This document shows positions 1-10,159 of a stretch of 53,080 nucleotides of DNA, piece after piece. A program made the translations under genes and the position numbers. Each line of letters begins with the position of its first letter. Position 1 is the first letter of the stretch. The notes beneath the pieces are model-generated. The model searched no databases. It saw only the letters and a program-made list of their open reading frames with translations, and was not told the DNA's origin. Source of the stretch: Desulfuromonadales bacterium. GTDB taxonomy: Bacteria; Desulfobacterota; Desulfuromonadia; Desulfuromonadales; Syntrophotaleaceae. The stretch lies in NCBI GenBank assembly GCA_003561875.1, contig PWVL01000210.1:1-53080 (forward strand), given 5' to 3'.

Positions 1-97
1 AATCCTCATCTGTGAAGAAGGTCGTAAGCCTGCGGTTGCCCCGCTGGGTGACATGATGGGGAATGCCGGCGGCCACGACGCGAGCGATACGAGCCAT
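1..97 (-). CDS. REP-associated / IS200-like transposase, N-terminal fragment cut by window edge
   Basis: Reading leftward from an ATG at 97-95 the frame stays open to the window edge. It gives 32 residues that begin MARIARVVAAGIPHHVTQRG and continue NRR. This is the typical N-terminus of Y1_Tnp (PF01797) REP-associated tyrosine transposases, small single-strand DNA transposases related to IS200/IS605. The HxH-like metal motif and the catalytic tyrosine lie outside the window, so intactness cannot be judged. The 37-bp direct repeats just upstream (131-208) carry a GGTGTCCCCGGAATT-type core that I associate with this transposase group. No clear Shine-Dalgarno is visible in the AT-rich upstream bases. 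Confidence 0.8.
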   Translation of the reverse strand, partial: MARIARVVAAGIPHHVTQRGNRRLTTFFTDED

Positions 98-130
98 GGG
101 TCGATGATTAGCATTTTCTTGCCATTAATG

Positions 131-208
131 CAAGGCAATAATTAAGTATGGTGTCCCCGGAATTAGTCTGCCAAGGCAATAATTAAGTATGGTGTCCCCG
201 GAATTAGT
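131..208. repeat. Two 37-bp direct repeats beside the transposase
   Basis: Two identical 37-base copies occupy 131-167 and 172-208, in phase at 41 bases and separated by CTGC. Each holds AATTAAGTATGGTGTCCCC followed by GGAATTAGT. A partial echo (GAATTAGTTG) follows at 210-220. Their position right upstream of the transposase start suggests element-end or REP-type sequences. Function is inference. Confidence 0.85.
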
Positions 209-268
209 TGAATTAGTTGGAATTGTAGCACTGTCCTTCGCGCCCTCTACCTCCCCATGAACGAACAG

Positions 269-297
269 GGCCCGCTCCCCGGACGAGGGAGCGGGCC
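269..297. terminator. Strong GC hairpin between transposase and OmpA gene
   Basis: An 11-bp perfect stem (GGCCCGCTCCC at 269-279 with GGGAGCGGGCC at 287-297) has a 7-base loop. On the plus strand it is followed only by TTTGTCGTT. On the minus strand, where the OmpA-like gene ends at 329, it is followed by CTGTTCGTT. It most likely ends the minus-strand gene, but the T-run is poor on that side. Confidence 0.5.
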
Positions 298-328
298 TTT
301 GTCGTTAAACGCGCAAGCCGGATGAATA

Positions 329-1012
329 TCAGTAATAACCCGGATACTGTTGCTGGTGGTGGTGTTGCTGCGGCGTGATGGTCATGGTGACCCGGCGATT
401 CATCTGCCGGCCGCTTTCGGTGGCGTTGCTGGCGATGGGGCGACTTTCACCGTAACCGACGGTGGTCAGACGCGTGGCCGATACTCCGTAACCCATCAGT
501 CCGTTCTTGACCGATTCGGCACGCCGCTCGGAAAGGGTCTGGTTGTAGGCTTCGCTGCCGGTGCTGTCCGTATGTCCGGCAATGAGAATGGTGGTCTGGG
601 GATACTCATTGAGTACCCGGGCCACCCGTAACAGTTCGTCGTACCCGCCGGGTTTGATCGCGTGTGAATCGAAGTCAAACAGCACATCCGACCTGAAGGT
701 CACTGCCAGTACCTCGGCATCCCGGCGCACACTGGCCGCCTCGACCCCGGCCAGGGCCTGGTTCATGGCCATCTCCTGGCGCTCCATGTAGTTGGCGAAA
801 AATCCGCCGGCGGCGGCCCCCAGAGCGGCCCCTACCCCGGCACCGATGAGGGTGCTGTCCGTATCGCGGCCGATAAGCTGACCGAGCCCGGCTCCCACTG
901 CGGCTCCGGTGCCGGCACCGATGGCGGCGCCTTTCTGGGTGCGGGTCATGGGTTGGGCGCAGCCCCCCGCCATCAGTGCGACCAGAGTCGCCAGAACAAT
1001 TATTTTTTTCAT
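329..1012 (-). CDS. OmpA-family outer-membrane lipoprotein with glycine-zipper region
   Basis: A 227-aa protein read from the ATG at 1012, preceded by AAGGAGC about 6 bases upstream. Residues 1-17 form a signal peptide ending in a lipobox-like MAGGC, so Cys18 would be lipidated. Residues about 28-80 form glycine-rich GxxxG repeats (a glycine-zipper segment that may enter the membrane). Residues about 105-220 are an OmpA C-terminal domain with the peptidoglycan-binding signature (TILIAGHTDSTG, NQTLSERRAESV, MNRRV). The fold anchors the outer membrane to the wall by binding diaminopimelate. The layout matches YiaD-like lipoproteins. The C-terminus is an unusual Gln/His-rich tail (QQHHHQQQYPGYY). 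Transcription runs away from gatC, as a single gene. Confidence 0.88.
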   Translation of the reverse strand: MKKIIVLATLVALMAGGCAQPMTRTQKGAAIGAGTGAAVGAGLGQLIGRDTDSTLIGAGVGAALGAAAGGFFANYMERQEMAMNQALAGVEAASVRRDAEVLAVTFRSDVLFDFDSHAIKPGGYDELLRVARVLNEYPQTTILIAGHTDSTGSEAYNQTLSERRAESVKNGLMGYGVSATRLTTVGYGESRPIASNATESGRQMNRRVTMTITPQQHHHQQQYPGYY

Positions 1013-1361
1013 ACCTGCTCCTTCTTGTAAGTCAGCTAAGTCACTTGTTATCCACAAGCTTCCGGACCAACGCCCGGCTACCGATCGGGCCGAATGACCC
1101 CACCCGGCCCTGTCCTGAACCAATGATGCTACTTTTACCACACCACGGCAGCAATGCCAAAGAGAGGAATTTCTGCATCCTCGGCGGGAAGACGTCCCTT
1201 CCCGCAAAAAGTTTACCGGAGTCGCAAAAAAAGTTCTCGATGCTTCCGTCTGCCGGACTGCGGATCAAACGCAGACTGGTCAATCACAGACTTGTAAAAT
1301 CGCCTTGTAGCGTGGTAAGTTCAGCCGTTCTTTGATCGTTTCAGCCATTGGAGGCCACCCC
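1013..1361. other. Divergent intergenic region, OmpA-like gene / gatC
   Basis: This 349-bp stretch must hold divergent start signals. No near-consensus sigma70 promoter stands out for either side. A hairpin GCGGGAA (1184-1190) with TTCCCGC (1199-1205) is present, but it lacks a downstream T-run on either strand. No convincing small ORF is seen. Confidence 0.6.
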
Positions 1362-1649
1362 ATGAAAATCTCTCGAGAGCAGGTGGAACACGTCGCCCGA
1401 CTGGCCCGCCTGGCCCTTGCCGATGAGGAACTGGACGCCCTGACGGGCGAGATGGACGCCATTCTCGGCTACGTTGAAAAACTCAACAACCTGAATACGG
1501 ATCATGTGGTGCCCACGGCCCACGCGGTTCCCATGGAAAACGCCTTTCGCGACGACCGGATCGGGCCGTCCCTGGGCACCCAAAAGGCTGTTGCCAACGC
1601 CCCGGAGGCGGCAGACGGCTGCTTTGTGGTGCCAAAAGTCATCGAGTAG
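1362..1649 (+). CDS. gatC: Asp/Glu-tRNA amidotransferase subunit C
   Basis: A 95-aa protein starting [20 protein letters not shown], with GGAGG at 1350-1354, 7 bases before the ATG. GatC is the small subunit that wraps around GatA and stabilises the GatCAB complex. The complex amidates Glu-tRNA(Gln) and/or Asp-tRNA(Asn) in organisms lacking the matching synthetase. Length and the N-terminal VxxVAxLARL pattern are normal for the family. It is the first gene of gatC-gatA-gatB and is followed by gatA after 44 bases. Confidence 0.97.
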   Translation: MKISREQVEHVARLARLALADEELDALTGEMDAILGYVEKLNNLNTDHVVPTAHAVPMENAFRDDRIGPSLGTQKAVANAPEAADGCFVVPKVIE

Positions 1650-1693
1650 GGCTTCCTTGTTCTTTTCCGCCCATTGTGCTGTGGAGTTACCCC

Positions 1694-3151
1694 ATGTCAT
1701 TGACCGATCTGACCCTGCGCGCCATACAACAGCGACTGCAGGCTAGAGAACTGACTTCCGTTGACCTGACCCGGGCTTTTCTGGATCGCATCGCCGCTGT
1801 GGACGGCCGCATCAATGCCTTCCTGACCGTGACCGGGGAACAGGCCCTGGCCGACGCGGCGCTGGCCGATCGACGGCTGGACGAAGGCCGGGGCGATGCC
1901 CTGACCGGCATCCCGCTGGCTCTGAAAGACGTCTTCGTGACCGAAGGGGTGCGCACCACCTGCGCCTCGCGGATTCTGGACAATTTTATTCCGCCCTATG
2001 ACGGCACCGCGGTGGCCCGACTCAAGGCTCAGGGCGCGGTGCTGCTCGGCAAACTCAATATGGACGAGTTCGCCATGGGCAGTTCCAACGAAAACAGCGG
2101 TTACAGCCCGGTCCGCAACCCCTGGAATCCCGACTATGTTCCCGGCGGCTCTTCGGGCGGTTCGGCGGCTTGCGTCGCGGCGCGAATGGCCGCGGCCACC
2201 CTGGGCACGGATACGGGCGGCTCCATTCGCCAGCCGGCCTCCCATTGCGGCGTGGTGGGACTGAAACCCACCTACGGCCGGGTTTCCCGCTACGGGGTCG
2301 TTGCCTACGCCTCTTCCCTGGACCAGGTCGGGCCCATCGCCCGCGACGTGGAAGACTGCGCCATGCTGCTGCAGGCCGTCGCCGGCCACGACCCGGCCGA
2401 CGCCACTTCGGTGACCTTGCCGGTGCCGGACTATTGCGCCGCCCTCAAAGACGGCGTCAAAGGTTTGAAAATCGGCCTTCCCAGAGAATATTTCATCGAG
2501 GGCCTGGACCCGGAAGTACAAAAAGCCCTGGAACAGGCCATCGCTGCGCTGGGTGACGCCGGGGCGGAGTTTGTCCAAGTATCCCTGCCGCACACCGATT
2601 ATGCCGTCGCCTGCTACTACATCATCTCTACCGCCGAGGCGTCCAGCAACCTGGCCCGGTACGACGGTGTGCGGTTCGGCCGCCGCGTGGATCGGGGTCA
2701 GGGCCTGATTGACATGTTCATGCAAAGCCGGGCCGCCGGTTTTGGTCCCGAGGTTAAACGCCGCATCATGCTCGGCACCTACGCCCTGTCTTCCGGCTAC
2801 TATGACGCCTACTATCTGAAAGCGCAGAAGGTGCGGACCCTGATCCGCCAGGATTTTCTCGACGCCTTTGACCGGGCCGATGTGCTGCTCACCCCGGTGG
2901 CGCCGACCCCGGCTTTCAAGCTCGGCGAAAAGACCGCCGACCCGCTGCAGATGTACCTGTCGGATATTTTCACCATTCCGGCTAACCTGGCCGGCACCTG
3001 CGCCATGAGTGTGCCCTGCGGCGTCTCCGCCGAGGGTCTGCCCATCGGCCTGCAACTCATTGGCCGGCCTTTCGACGAAGCTACCCTGTTGCGCGCCGGA
3101 TACGCCTTTCAGCAGACCGGAGACTGGCACCAGCGGCCGGCACCCCTGTAA
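1694..3151 (+). CDS. gatA: Asp/Glu-tRNA amidotransferase subunit A (glutaminase)
   Basis: A 485-aa amidase-signature enzyme that hydrolyses glutamine and passes ammonia to GatB. The start [10 protein letters not shown] is chosen because GGAG lies at 1683-1686, 7 bases upstream, and it gives the standard family length. The Lys-cisSer-Ser triad is intact: Lys78 in GIPLALKDV, Ser153 in [10 protein letters not shown], and nucleophile Ser177 in TGGSIRQP. It lies 103 bases upstream of gatB, in the same direction. A long open frame on the opposite strand (1697-3190) is a codon-bias shadow. Confidence 0.98.
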   Translation: MSLTDLTLRAIQQRLQARELTSVDLTRAFLDRIAAVDGRINAFLTVTGEQALADAALADRRLDEGRGDALTGIPLALKDVFVTEGVRTTCASRILDNFIPPYDGTAVARLKAQGAVLLGKLNMDEFAMGSSNENSGYSPVRNPWNPDYVPGGSSGGSAACVAARMAAATLGTDTGGSIRQPASHCGVVGLKPTYGRVSRYGVVAYASSLDQVGPIARDVEDCAMLLQAVAGHDPADATSVTLPVPDYCAALKDGVKGLKIGLPREYFIEGLDPEVQKALEQAIAALGDAGAEFVQVSLPHTDYAVACYYIISTAEASSNLARYDGVRFGRRVDRGQGLIDMFMQSRAAGFGPEVKRRIMLGTYALSSGYYDAYYLKAQKVRTLIRQDFLDAFDRADVLLTPVAPTPAFKLGEKTADPLQMYLSDIFTIPANLAGTCAMSVPCGVSAEGLPIGLQLIGRPFDEATLLRAGYAFQQTGDWHQRPAPL

Positions 3152-3254
3152 CGGATTTCCGGCGGTCGGATTCCGCAGTGCTTCCGGCAATCTTCTGCCG
3201 CAGAGCTTCCCGTACCTGTGATTGTTTCCTGACCTGCGTCAAAAGGATGGAACC

Positions 3255-4691
3255 ATGCTCTCCAAATACGAAGTCGTCATCGGGCTCGAAGTTCACGTCC
3301 AGCTCACCACCGACACCAAGATCTTCTGCCATTGCGCCACCCGCTTCGGCAACCAGCCCAACTCCCAGACCTGCCCGGTGTGCCTGGGACTTCCCGGGTC
3401 CCTGCCGGTACTGAACAAGAAGGTGGTGGACTATGCCATTCTTACCGGACTGGCCACCCACTGCAGCATCGCCTCCCGTTCTCTTTTGGCGCGCAAGAAC
3501 TACTTTTATCCCGACCTTCCCAAAGGCTATCAGATTTCCCAGCTGGAGCTGCCCATCTGCGAACACGGGCGGTTGGAGATCGACTCGCCGGAAGGTGAAC
3601 GCAGAACCATCGGCATTACCCGAATCCACATGGAAGAGGACGCCGGCAAACTGCTCCACGACAGCGGCGCGGTTTCCCGGGTGGACCTCAACCGGGCCTG
3701 CACGCCGTTGCTGGAGATTGTTTCGGAACCGGACATGCGTTCATCCGACGAAGCCATCGCCTACCTTAAAAAGCTGCACCAGATCGTGGTCTATCTGGGC
3801 GTCTGCGACGGCAATCTTGAGGAAGGCTCCTTCCGCTGCGACGCCAACGTCTCCCTTCGGCCCCGGGGCCAGAAAGAATTCGGCACCCGCGCCGAACTGA
3901 AGAACATCAACTCCTTTCGCTTCATCAAGCAGGCCATCGACTACGAAGTGGAGCGGCAGGCCGACATTCTCGACGAAGGAGGCCGGGTCATTCAGGAAAC
4001 CCGCCTGTTCGACACCGCCAGCGGCACCACCCGTTCCATGCGCGGTAAGGAAGAGGCCCACGACTACCGCTACTTCCCCGACCCCGACCTGGTCCCGCTG
4101 CTGGTTTCGGAAGACTGGATTGAGGAGATTCGCAACAGTCTGCCCGAACTGCCCGAGACGAAAATTGACCGTTTCGTCAGGGAGTACGGCATTCCCCGCT
4201 ACGACGCCGAAGTGCTGGCCGCCGAACGGGCCACCGCCGACTACTACGATGCCCTGGTCAAGGAGCAGGGCAACGGCAAGCTCTGCTCCAACTGGGTGAT
4301 GGGGGAAGTGCAGCGGGCGCTCAACGACAGTGGCCTGCCGGTGGCCGAATGTCCTGTTGCCCCCCGGCAGCTGGCCGGATTACTCAAGCGCATCGAGGAC
4401 AACACCATTTCCGGCAAGATCGCCAAGCAGGTTTTTGACGCCATGTGGAAATCGGACCGGGATGCCGATAGTATTATTGAAGAGCAGGGCCTTCGGCAGG
4501 TTTCCGATCTGGGAGCCATCGAGCCGATTATCGACCAGATCCTGGCCGCCAATCCCGAACAGGTGGCGGAATTCCGGGCCGGCAAGGAGAAGCTGCTCGG
4601 TTTCTTCGTCGGTCAGGCCATGAAGCTTACCAAGGGCAAGGCCAACCCGGCGGCGCTGAACGAGGTTTTGGTTAAGAGGCTTAAGGGCTGA
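3255..4691 (+). CDS. gatB: Asp/Glu-tRNA amidotransferase subunit B
   Basis: A 478-aa subunit that binds the mischarged tRNA, phosphorylates its Glu or Asp side chain and amidates it with ammonia from GatA. The start [17 protein letters not shown] has AAAGGA about 8 bases upstream. Recognised stretches include [19 protein letters not shown] and a C-terminal YqeY-like tail domain ending [12 protein letters not shown]. Length is normal. The TGA stop at 4689-4691 lies inside a tandem AGGGCTG repeat, so the repeat begins within the last codons of the gene. Confidence 0.98.
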   Translation: MLSKYEVVIGLEVHVQLTTDTKIFCHCATRFGNQPNSQTCPVCLGLPGSLPVLNKKVVDYAILTGLATHCSIASRSLLARKNYFYPDLPKGYQISQLELPICEHGRLEIDSPEGERRTIGITRIHMEEDAGKLLHDSGAVSRVDLNRACTPLLEIVSEPDMRSSDEAIAYLKKLHQIVVYLGVCDGNLEEGSFRCDANVSLRPRGQKEFGTRAELKNINSFRFIKQAIDYEVERQADILDEGGRVIQETRLFDTASGTTRSMRGKEEAHDYRYFPDPDLVPLLVSEDWIEEIRNSLPELPETKIDRFVREYGIPRYDAEVLAAERATADYYDALVKEQGNGKLCSNWVMGEVQRALNDSGLPVAECPVAPRQLAGLLKRIEDNTISGKIAKQVFDAMWKSDRDADSIIEEQGLRQVSDLGAIEPIIDQILAANPEQVAEFRAGKEKLLGFFVGQAMKLTKGKANPAALNEVLVKRLKG

Positions 4692-4711
4692 GGGCTGAGG
4701 GCTGAGGGCTG
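4684..4711. repeat. Four tandem AGGGCTG heptamers across the gatB stop codon
   Basis: Exact copies at 4684-4690, 4691-4697, 4698-4704 and 4705-4711 are followed by a partial AGGGG. Each junction makes a TGA, and the first of them is the gatB stop. The array fills most of the gatB-mtnA gap and looks like slippage-prone intergenic repeat DNA. Confidence 0.9.
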
Positions 4712-4756
4712 AGGGGAAGTGTATCTGTTCGGGTGTTGTTGATCATGGAGAGATCG

Positions 4757-5803
<1,047 letters not shown>

Positions 5804-5808
5804 CGCCC

Positions 5809-8800
5809 ATGCCTTTTGAGCTTCCCATGGCCCATCTGACCCGTGCCCTTCGTGAAGGGGAGGAAAAAGAGCTGGCAGCCCTGTTGCCGGCCTGCGGTTA
5901 TCGGGAAGAAGAGAAAAGCGCTGCCAACCTGCTGTTGCTGGCGGAGCGGGGCCTGAATGAAAACCAGCTCGCCGAACTCGTCGGCAGGGCCCGCGCCAGC
6001 GCGGCACCGGACCAGGCCCTGAATGCCCTGGAACGTCTTTCCGGGGCACTTTCCACGGAGCAAATCGTCGAACTGCTGCGGGACGAGGCCGCATACACCA
6101 CGCTGCTGACGGTTCTCGGCGCCTCCCGGTTTCTGGCTACCCTGCTGTTCCGCCACCGCATTCTGCTGGAGCAACTGTTTCTGCAGGGCGGCTACCTGCA
6201 GGCTCGAAGCGAAGCGCAGATGCTTGACGAGCTGCGCCGCAACATTCCCGACACGGCCGGCTTTGAAGAGCTGCAGCAAGGCCTGCGCTTCTTCAAGCAG
6301 CAGGAAATACTGCGCATCGCCACCCGGGATCTGACCGGCCTGGCCGATCTCGCCACCACCACCGCCGAACTTTCGGATCTGGCTTCGGCCACCCTGCAGC
6401 GAGCCTATGAAATCTGCCAGCAGCTGCTTCGGGACCGCTACGGCGCTCCCCTGCTCGGCACGGACAGCGATGCCCCGGGAACCGAAGCGGCCTTCGCGGT
6501 TCTGGGCATGGGCAAGTTCGGCGGCCAGGAACTCAACTTCTCTTCCGATATCGACCTTATCTTCTGCTACAGCTGTGAAAAGGGCGAAACCGCCGGCATT
6601 GCCGACGGCGATCGGGTGCGCAACCGCATTCCCCTGCGCCAGTACTTCGTCAAGCTGGCGGAGAAGATCAACCGGGCCATGCACGAAGTGACCGCCGACG
6701 GGTTTGTGTTTCGGGTCGACCTGCGCCTGCGCCCCGAAGGCCGTTCCGGAGAAATCGCCAGCTCCTGGCGCAGCACCGAAGCCTATTACGAATACTGGGG
6801 ACAGAGCTGGGAGCGTTCGGCCATGCTCAAGGCCCGGCCGGTAGCGGGGGATCTTGAGTTCGGCAAGGCCCTGCTGCAGAGTCTGGAACCTTTCATCTAC
6901 CGTCGTTATCTCGATTACACCATGATCGAAGATCTCAAGGTGATGAAACAGAAGATCGACCACAACCTGACCCGCGAACGGGAGGGCGAACTCAATCTCA
7001 AGCTGGGGCGGGGCGGGATTCGCGAAATCGAGTTTTTCGTTCAGGCCCTGCAGATCATTCACGCCGGCAAGAATCCGGCGTTACGGGAAAAAAATTCCCT
7101 GCGTGCTCTGGAGCTGTTGCGCCAGCACGGCCTTATCGACGCCGATACCGCCGCCCTGCTCGGCCAGGCTTACAGCTTTCTGCGCACCGTGGAACATCGC
7201 ATTCAGGTGGTACAGGAACGTCAGACCCACAACCTGCCCGAGGACAGCCTGGAATTCGAGCAGTTGGGACGGCGTTGCGGCTTTGACGACCCGGAGGTTT
7301 TTCGCCGCCGATTGGAGGATTATCGGGGCGAGGTCTCGGCCATCTACCACGATCTGTTTTATACCAGTGAGGAAGAAGCGGAGGCGGTTCCGGCCCAGGT
7401 GGCCTACCTGTTTGACCCCGCGGCAGAAACGGAGGAGTTGCGGGAACTACTCAAATCCGCGGGCTTTGCCAATCCCGAAAGCGCCCTGGAAACCCTTTGC
7501 GCCCTGCGCGGCGGACCGTCCCGACATCCGCTTTCGCCCGCCGCACGCCGCCATTTTGACCGTCTGGCACCGCTGCTGATGGCGGAAATCCTGTCCCTGC
7601 CGGAGCCGGACCGGGCGTTTCGCAATCTGGAAAGGTTTCTCGGCGCCCTGCGGGCTCGAGCGACGTTTTTCGCCCTGCTGGCGGAAAACCGTCCCCTCAT
7701 CGGGCTGCTCATTTCGCTGCTGGGCAGCAGCGAGTTTCTGGCCAAAATTCTCATTCAGCACCCCGGCACCCTTGATTTTCTGGTAGCGGAACCGGAGGGC
7801 GGGCCGCAAATGGCCCGGGAAGTCCTCGAGGAGGATCTGGCCAAACACCTCGATCGTGCCGACGGCTACGAAGAGCAGCTTGATGCTCTGCGCCGCTTTC
7901 ACCACGAAGAGTTGCTGCGACTGGCCCTCGGCGATTTGCGGGGCGATCTGCCCCTGAGCCGCAACGGCGCTCAGCTCTCCCTGCTGGCGGAGGTCTGTCT
8001 GCAACAAGCTACCGTCATGGCCCGTCATGAACTGCTGGAACGTTACGGTCTGCCCTGCTGCGGCGAAGTCGACGGCAACGGCCACGAAGCCGCCTTCGCC
8101 ATTGTCGCCCTGGGAAAACTCGGCGGCGAAGAACTCAACTACCATTCGGACCTGGACATTATCTTCCTTTACGAAGATCAGGGCCGGACCCGCCCGGCGG
8201 CAATGTCCGACCCGAAGCGGTTCAAGGAGCGCAGCAACCAGGAATATTTTTCCCGGCTGGCTCAACGGATCATCTCGATTCTGAGCCTGGTAACCAGTGA
8301 AGGCCGCCTGTACGAAATCGACACCCGATTGCGCCCTTCGGGTTACCAGGGTCCCCTGGTGAGCAGCCTGCCGGCCTTTTGCGACTATCACGAGGATTCC
8401 GCCCAGCTCTGGGAACGGCAATCCCTGATCAAGGCCCGGGTGGTCGTGGGACCAGCCGATTTCGCCGCCGCCATCGACACCTCTGTGCAGCGGATCGTCT
8501 TTGAGCGCCCTCTTCCGGACAATCCGGGGAAAGAGATTCACCGGCTGCGGCAACGCATGGAGAGGTAACTGGCTCGTGAAGGGGACACCCACTACGACCT
8601 CAAAACCGGTCGTGGCGGGTTGGTGGACGTGGAATTTCTGGTGCAGTACCTGCAGCTTCTGCACGGCGCCGGGGACAGCCGGCTGCGCAGTTCCAACACC
8701 CTCGAAGCCCTCGAAGCCCTGCGCCTGGGCAACTGGCTCGATGACCAGGAAGCCCGCACCCTGAGCGACGGCTTCCGGTTTCTGCGGCAGCTGGAAAACA

Positions 8801-8985
8801 AGCTGCGACTGCTCCACGATCAATCCTTCAGTCAGTTGTCCAGGGATGCCGACTCCCTGGACGGCCTGGCGCAACGTCTGGAATATTCCGGACCACGGCC
8901 CGGAGCCCGGTTGCTGGCCGATTACCGGCACAGCACCGACGGCATTCGCCGCGTTTACGACCGCTATCTGGGCCGGAATGGATAA
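5809..8985 (+). pseudogene. glnE: glnE, bifunctional glutamine synthetase adenylyltransferase/deadenylase, interrupted by one in-frame TAA
   Basis: The frame runs 919 codons from ATG 5809 to TAA 8566-8568. It continues in the same frame for 138 more codons (LAREGDTHYDLKTGRGGLVD..., ending DRYLGRNG) to a stop at 8983-8985. The homologous position normally reads RMERELARE, so a single GAA-to-TAA change explains the break with no frameshift. The protein adenylylates and deadenylylates glutamine synthetase. The first nucleotidyltransferase motif (GMGKFGGQELNFSSDIDLIF) lies near residues 227-246 and the second (ALGKLGGEELNYHSDLDIIF) near 763-782; both keep DxD. The truncated product would lose only the C-terminal helical part of the adenylylating half. 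The start has AAGGAG 12 bases upstream; ATG 5827 is an alternative. Real pseudogene, readthrough or base-call error cannot be separated here. Confidence 0.9.
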
Positions 8986-9043
8986 AGGGGTCCGTTCGTC
9001 ACGGAGCGTTGCCCATGGCTTGTTGGGACAGAAAAGGGTTGTG

Positions 9044-9952
9044 ATGATGGGATCAAAACCGTGCAAGACAAGTTTGAGGAGTGTATCGCTGCTGACGGCG
9101 CTGCTGCTGGTAGTGCTGTCGCCGATGGCGGGGCGGGCCGAAGGGATTCGGGCGGCGGTCTTTCCCGCCGGCCTCTATCCGGGGGATGTGGCGCGCATCG
9201 AAGTGACTGCGTCGGTGGAAATCACCGAGGGGTATCTTGACTGGCAGCAGCAACGCGTGCCCCTGGTGCGAATGGAGAATGGCCTTCCGGGGCTGCTGAG
9301 CGGCATTCCCCGGGACCTGCCGGCGGGTCGTCATGACGTCCTGCTGAAGCTTTTCCTGCAGGATGGCAGCCGACGGCTGCAAAACCTGGCCCTGGACGTC
9401 GGCGCAAAGGTCTTCCCCGAGCAGCACCTCACCCTGCCCCCGCAAATGGTTCGTCCCGACCCCGAAATTCTGCAGCGCCATTCCCGCGAGCGGGCCGAAC
9501 TGGAGCGGGCTTTTGCCCGCGGGCGACAGCAAAGACTCTGGAGCGCCCCCTTTCAACGGCCGGTGCCGGGCAAAGTCCTGTCCCCTTTCGGTGTTCAGCG
9601 CATCCTCAACGGCGAACCCCGCAGCTATCACAGCGGCGTTGATCTGCGCGCCGCCCGGGGCGAGCCGATCGTTGCCGCCGGCGACGGGCAGGTGTTGCTG
9701 GTGGCCGATCACTATTTCGCCGGCAAGAGTGTCTACATCGATCACGGGATGGGAATCATCACCATGTATTTCCATCTCGACACTATCGCAGTGCAGGAAG
9801 GCGAGCAGGTCTCAAGCGGCCAGACCCTCGGCCTTGCCGGAGCCACCGGCCGAGCCACGGGCCCCCATCTGCACTGGGGAGCGCGGATACACCAGGTACG
9901 GGTCGATCCTCTGGCCCTGCTGCGGGTTCTGCCGACCGATCAGTCAAGGTAA
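9044..9952 (+). CDS. M23-family metallopeptidase (LytM/DD-endopeptidase-like), secreted
   Basis: About 302 aa from ATG 9044 with AAAAGG about 6 bases upstream; GTG 9041 or ATG 9047 are also possible. Residues about 1-33 are a signal peptide (SLLTALLLVVLSPMAGRAEG). A linker with a charged helical stretch (HSRERAELERAFARGRQQRL) precedes the C-terminal peptidase. Zinc ligands are visible as HSGVDLRAARG (HxxxD) and PHLHWG (HxH). Such enzymes cleave peptidoglycan cross-links or, if inactive, activate amidases; all ligands here look intact. It starts 58 bases after the glnE end in the same direction. Its last 13 bases overlap a convergent small gene. Confidence 0.9.
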   Translation: MMGSKPCKTSLRSVSLLTALLLVVLSPMAGRAEGIRAAVFPAGLYPGDVARIEVTASVEITEGYLDWQQQRVPLVRMENGLPGLLSGIPRDLPAGRHDVLLKLFLQDGSRRLQNLALDVGAKVFPEQHLTLPPQMVRPDPEILQRHSRERAELERAFARGRQQRLWSAPFQRPVPGKVLSPFGVQRILNGEPRSYHSGVDLRAARGEPIVAAGDGQVLLVADHYFAGKSVYIDHGMGIITMYFHLDTIAVQEGEQVSSGQTLGLAGATGRATGPHLHWGARIHQVRVDPLALLRVLPTDQSR

Positions 9953-10104
9953 TTGCGCACATAGCGGCGGCTCAGATACAGGCCGGCCGCAGCGCAAAAT
10001 ACCGCCGAAAAGTAGGCTGTCATCAGGCCGATGGTGCTGCCGAGCCACCAGCCGAATCCGCCCCCTGCCGCGACTCCGAGCAAAACTACCAGGAATCTGA
10101 CCAC
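9940..10104 (-). CDS. 54-aa small membrane protein, convergent with M23 gene
   Basis: A GTG start at 10104-10102 is preceded by GGAGG with a 6-base spacer. The frame encodes V/MVRFLVVLLGVAAGGGFGWW followed by LGSTIGLMTAYFSAVFCAAA and ends SRRYVRNYLD. Two hydrophobic segments (about residues 3-20 and 24-44) separated by a Gly/Trp turn and a basic C-terminus indicate a two-pass inner-membrane protein. Similar short Gly-rich proteins of unknown function occur in Geobacter relatives (memory-based resemblance). The stop at 9942-9940 lies inside the M23 gene, a 13-bp tail-to-tail overlap. Function is unknown. Confidence 0.7.
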   Translation of the reverse strand: MVRFLVVLLGVAAGGGFGWWLGSTIGLMTAYFSAVFCAAAGLYLSRRYVRNYLD

Positions 10105-10159
10105 CGTCCGCCTCCGCCCTGTTCAGGGCTGTACCGAACCCGCCCTGAGTCCCCCGCCT

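Noticed and set aside
1184-1205. GCGGGAA/TTCCCGC hairpin upstream of gatC
   Set aside because: No downstream T-run in either direction and no gene ending nearby, so not called a terminator.
1697-3190. 497-codon open frame opposite gatA
   Set aside because: Low-complexity Gly/Arg/Val/His-rich translation with no family resemblance. It is the antisense shadow of a GC-rich gene with conserved catalytic motifs.
7447-9066. Long minus-strand open frame opposite glnE (and 5761-7062)
   Set aside because: Composition typical of antisense frames. The plus strand encodes clear GlnE motifs throughout.
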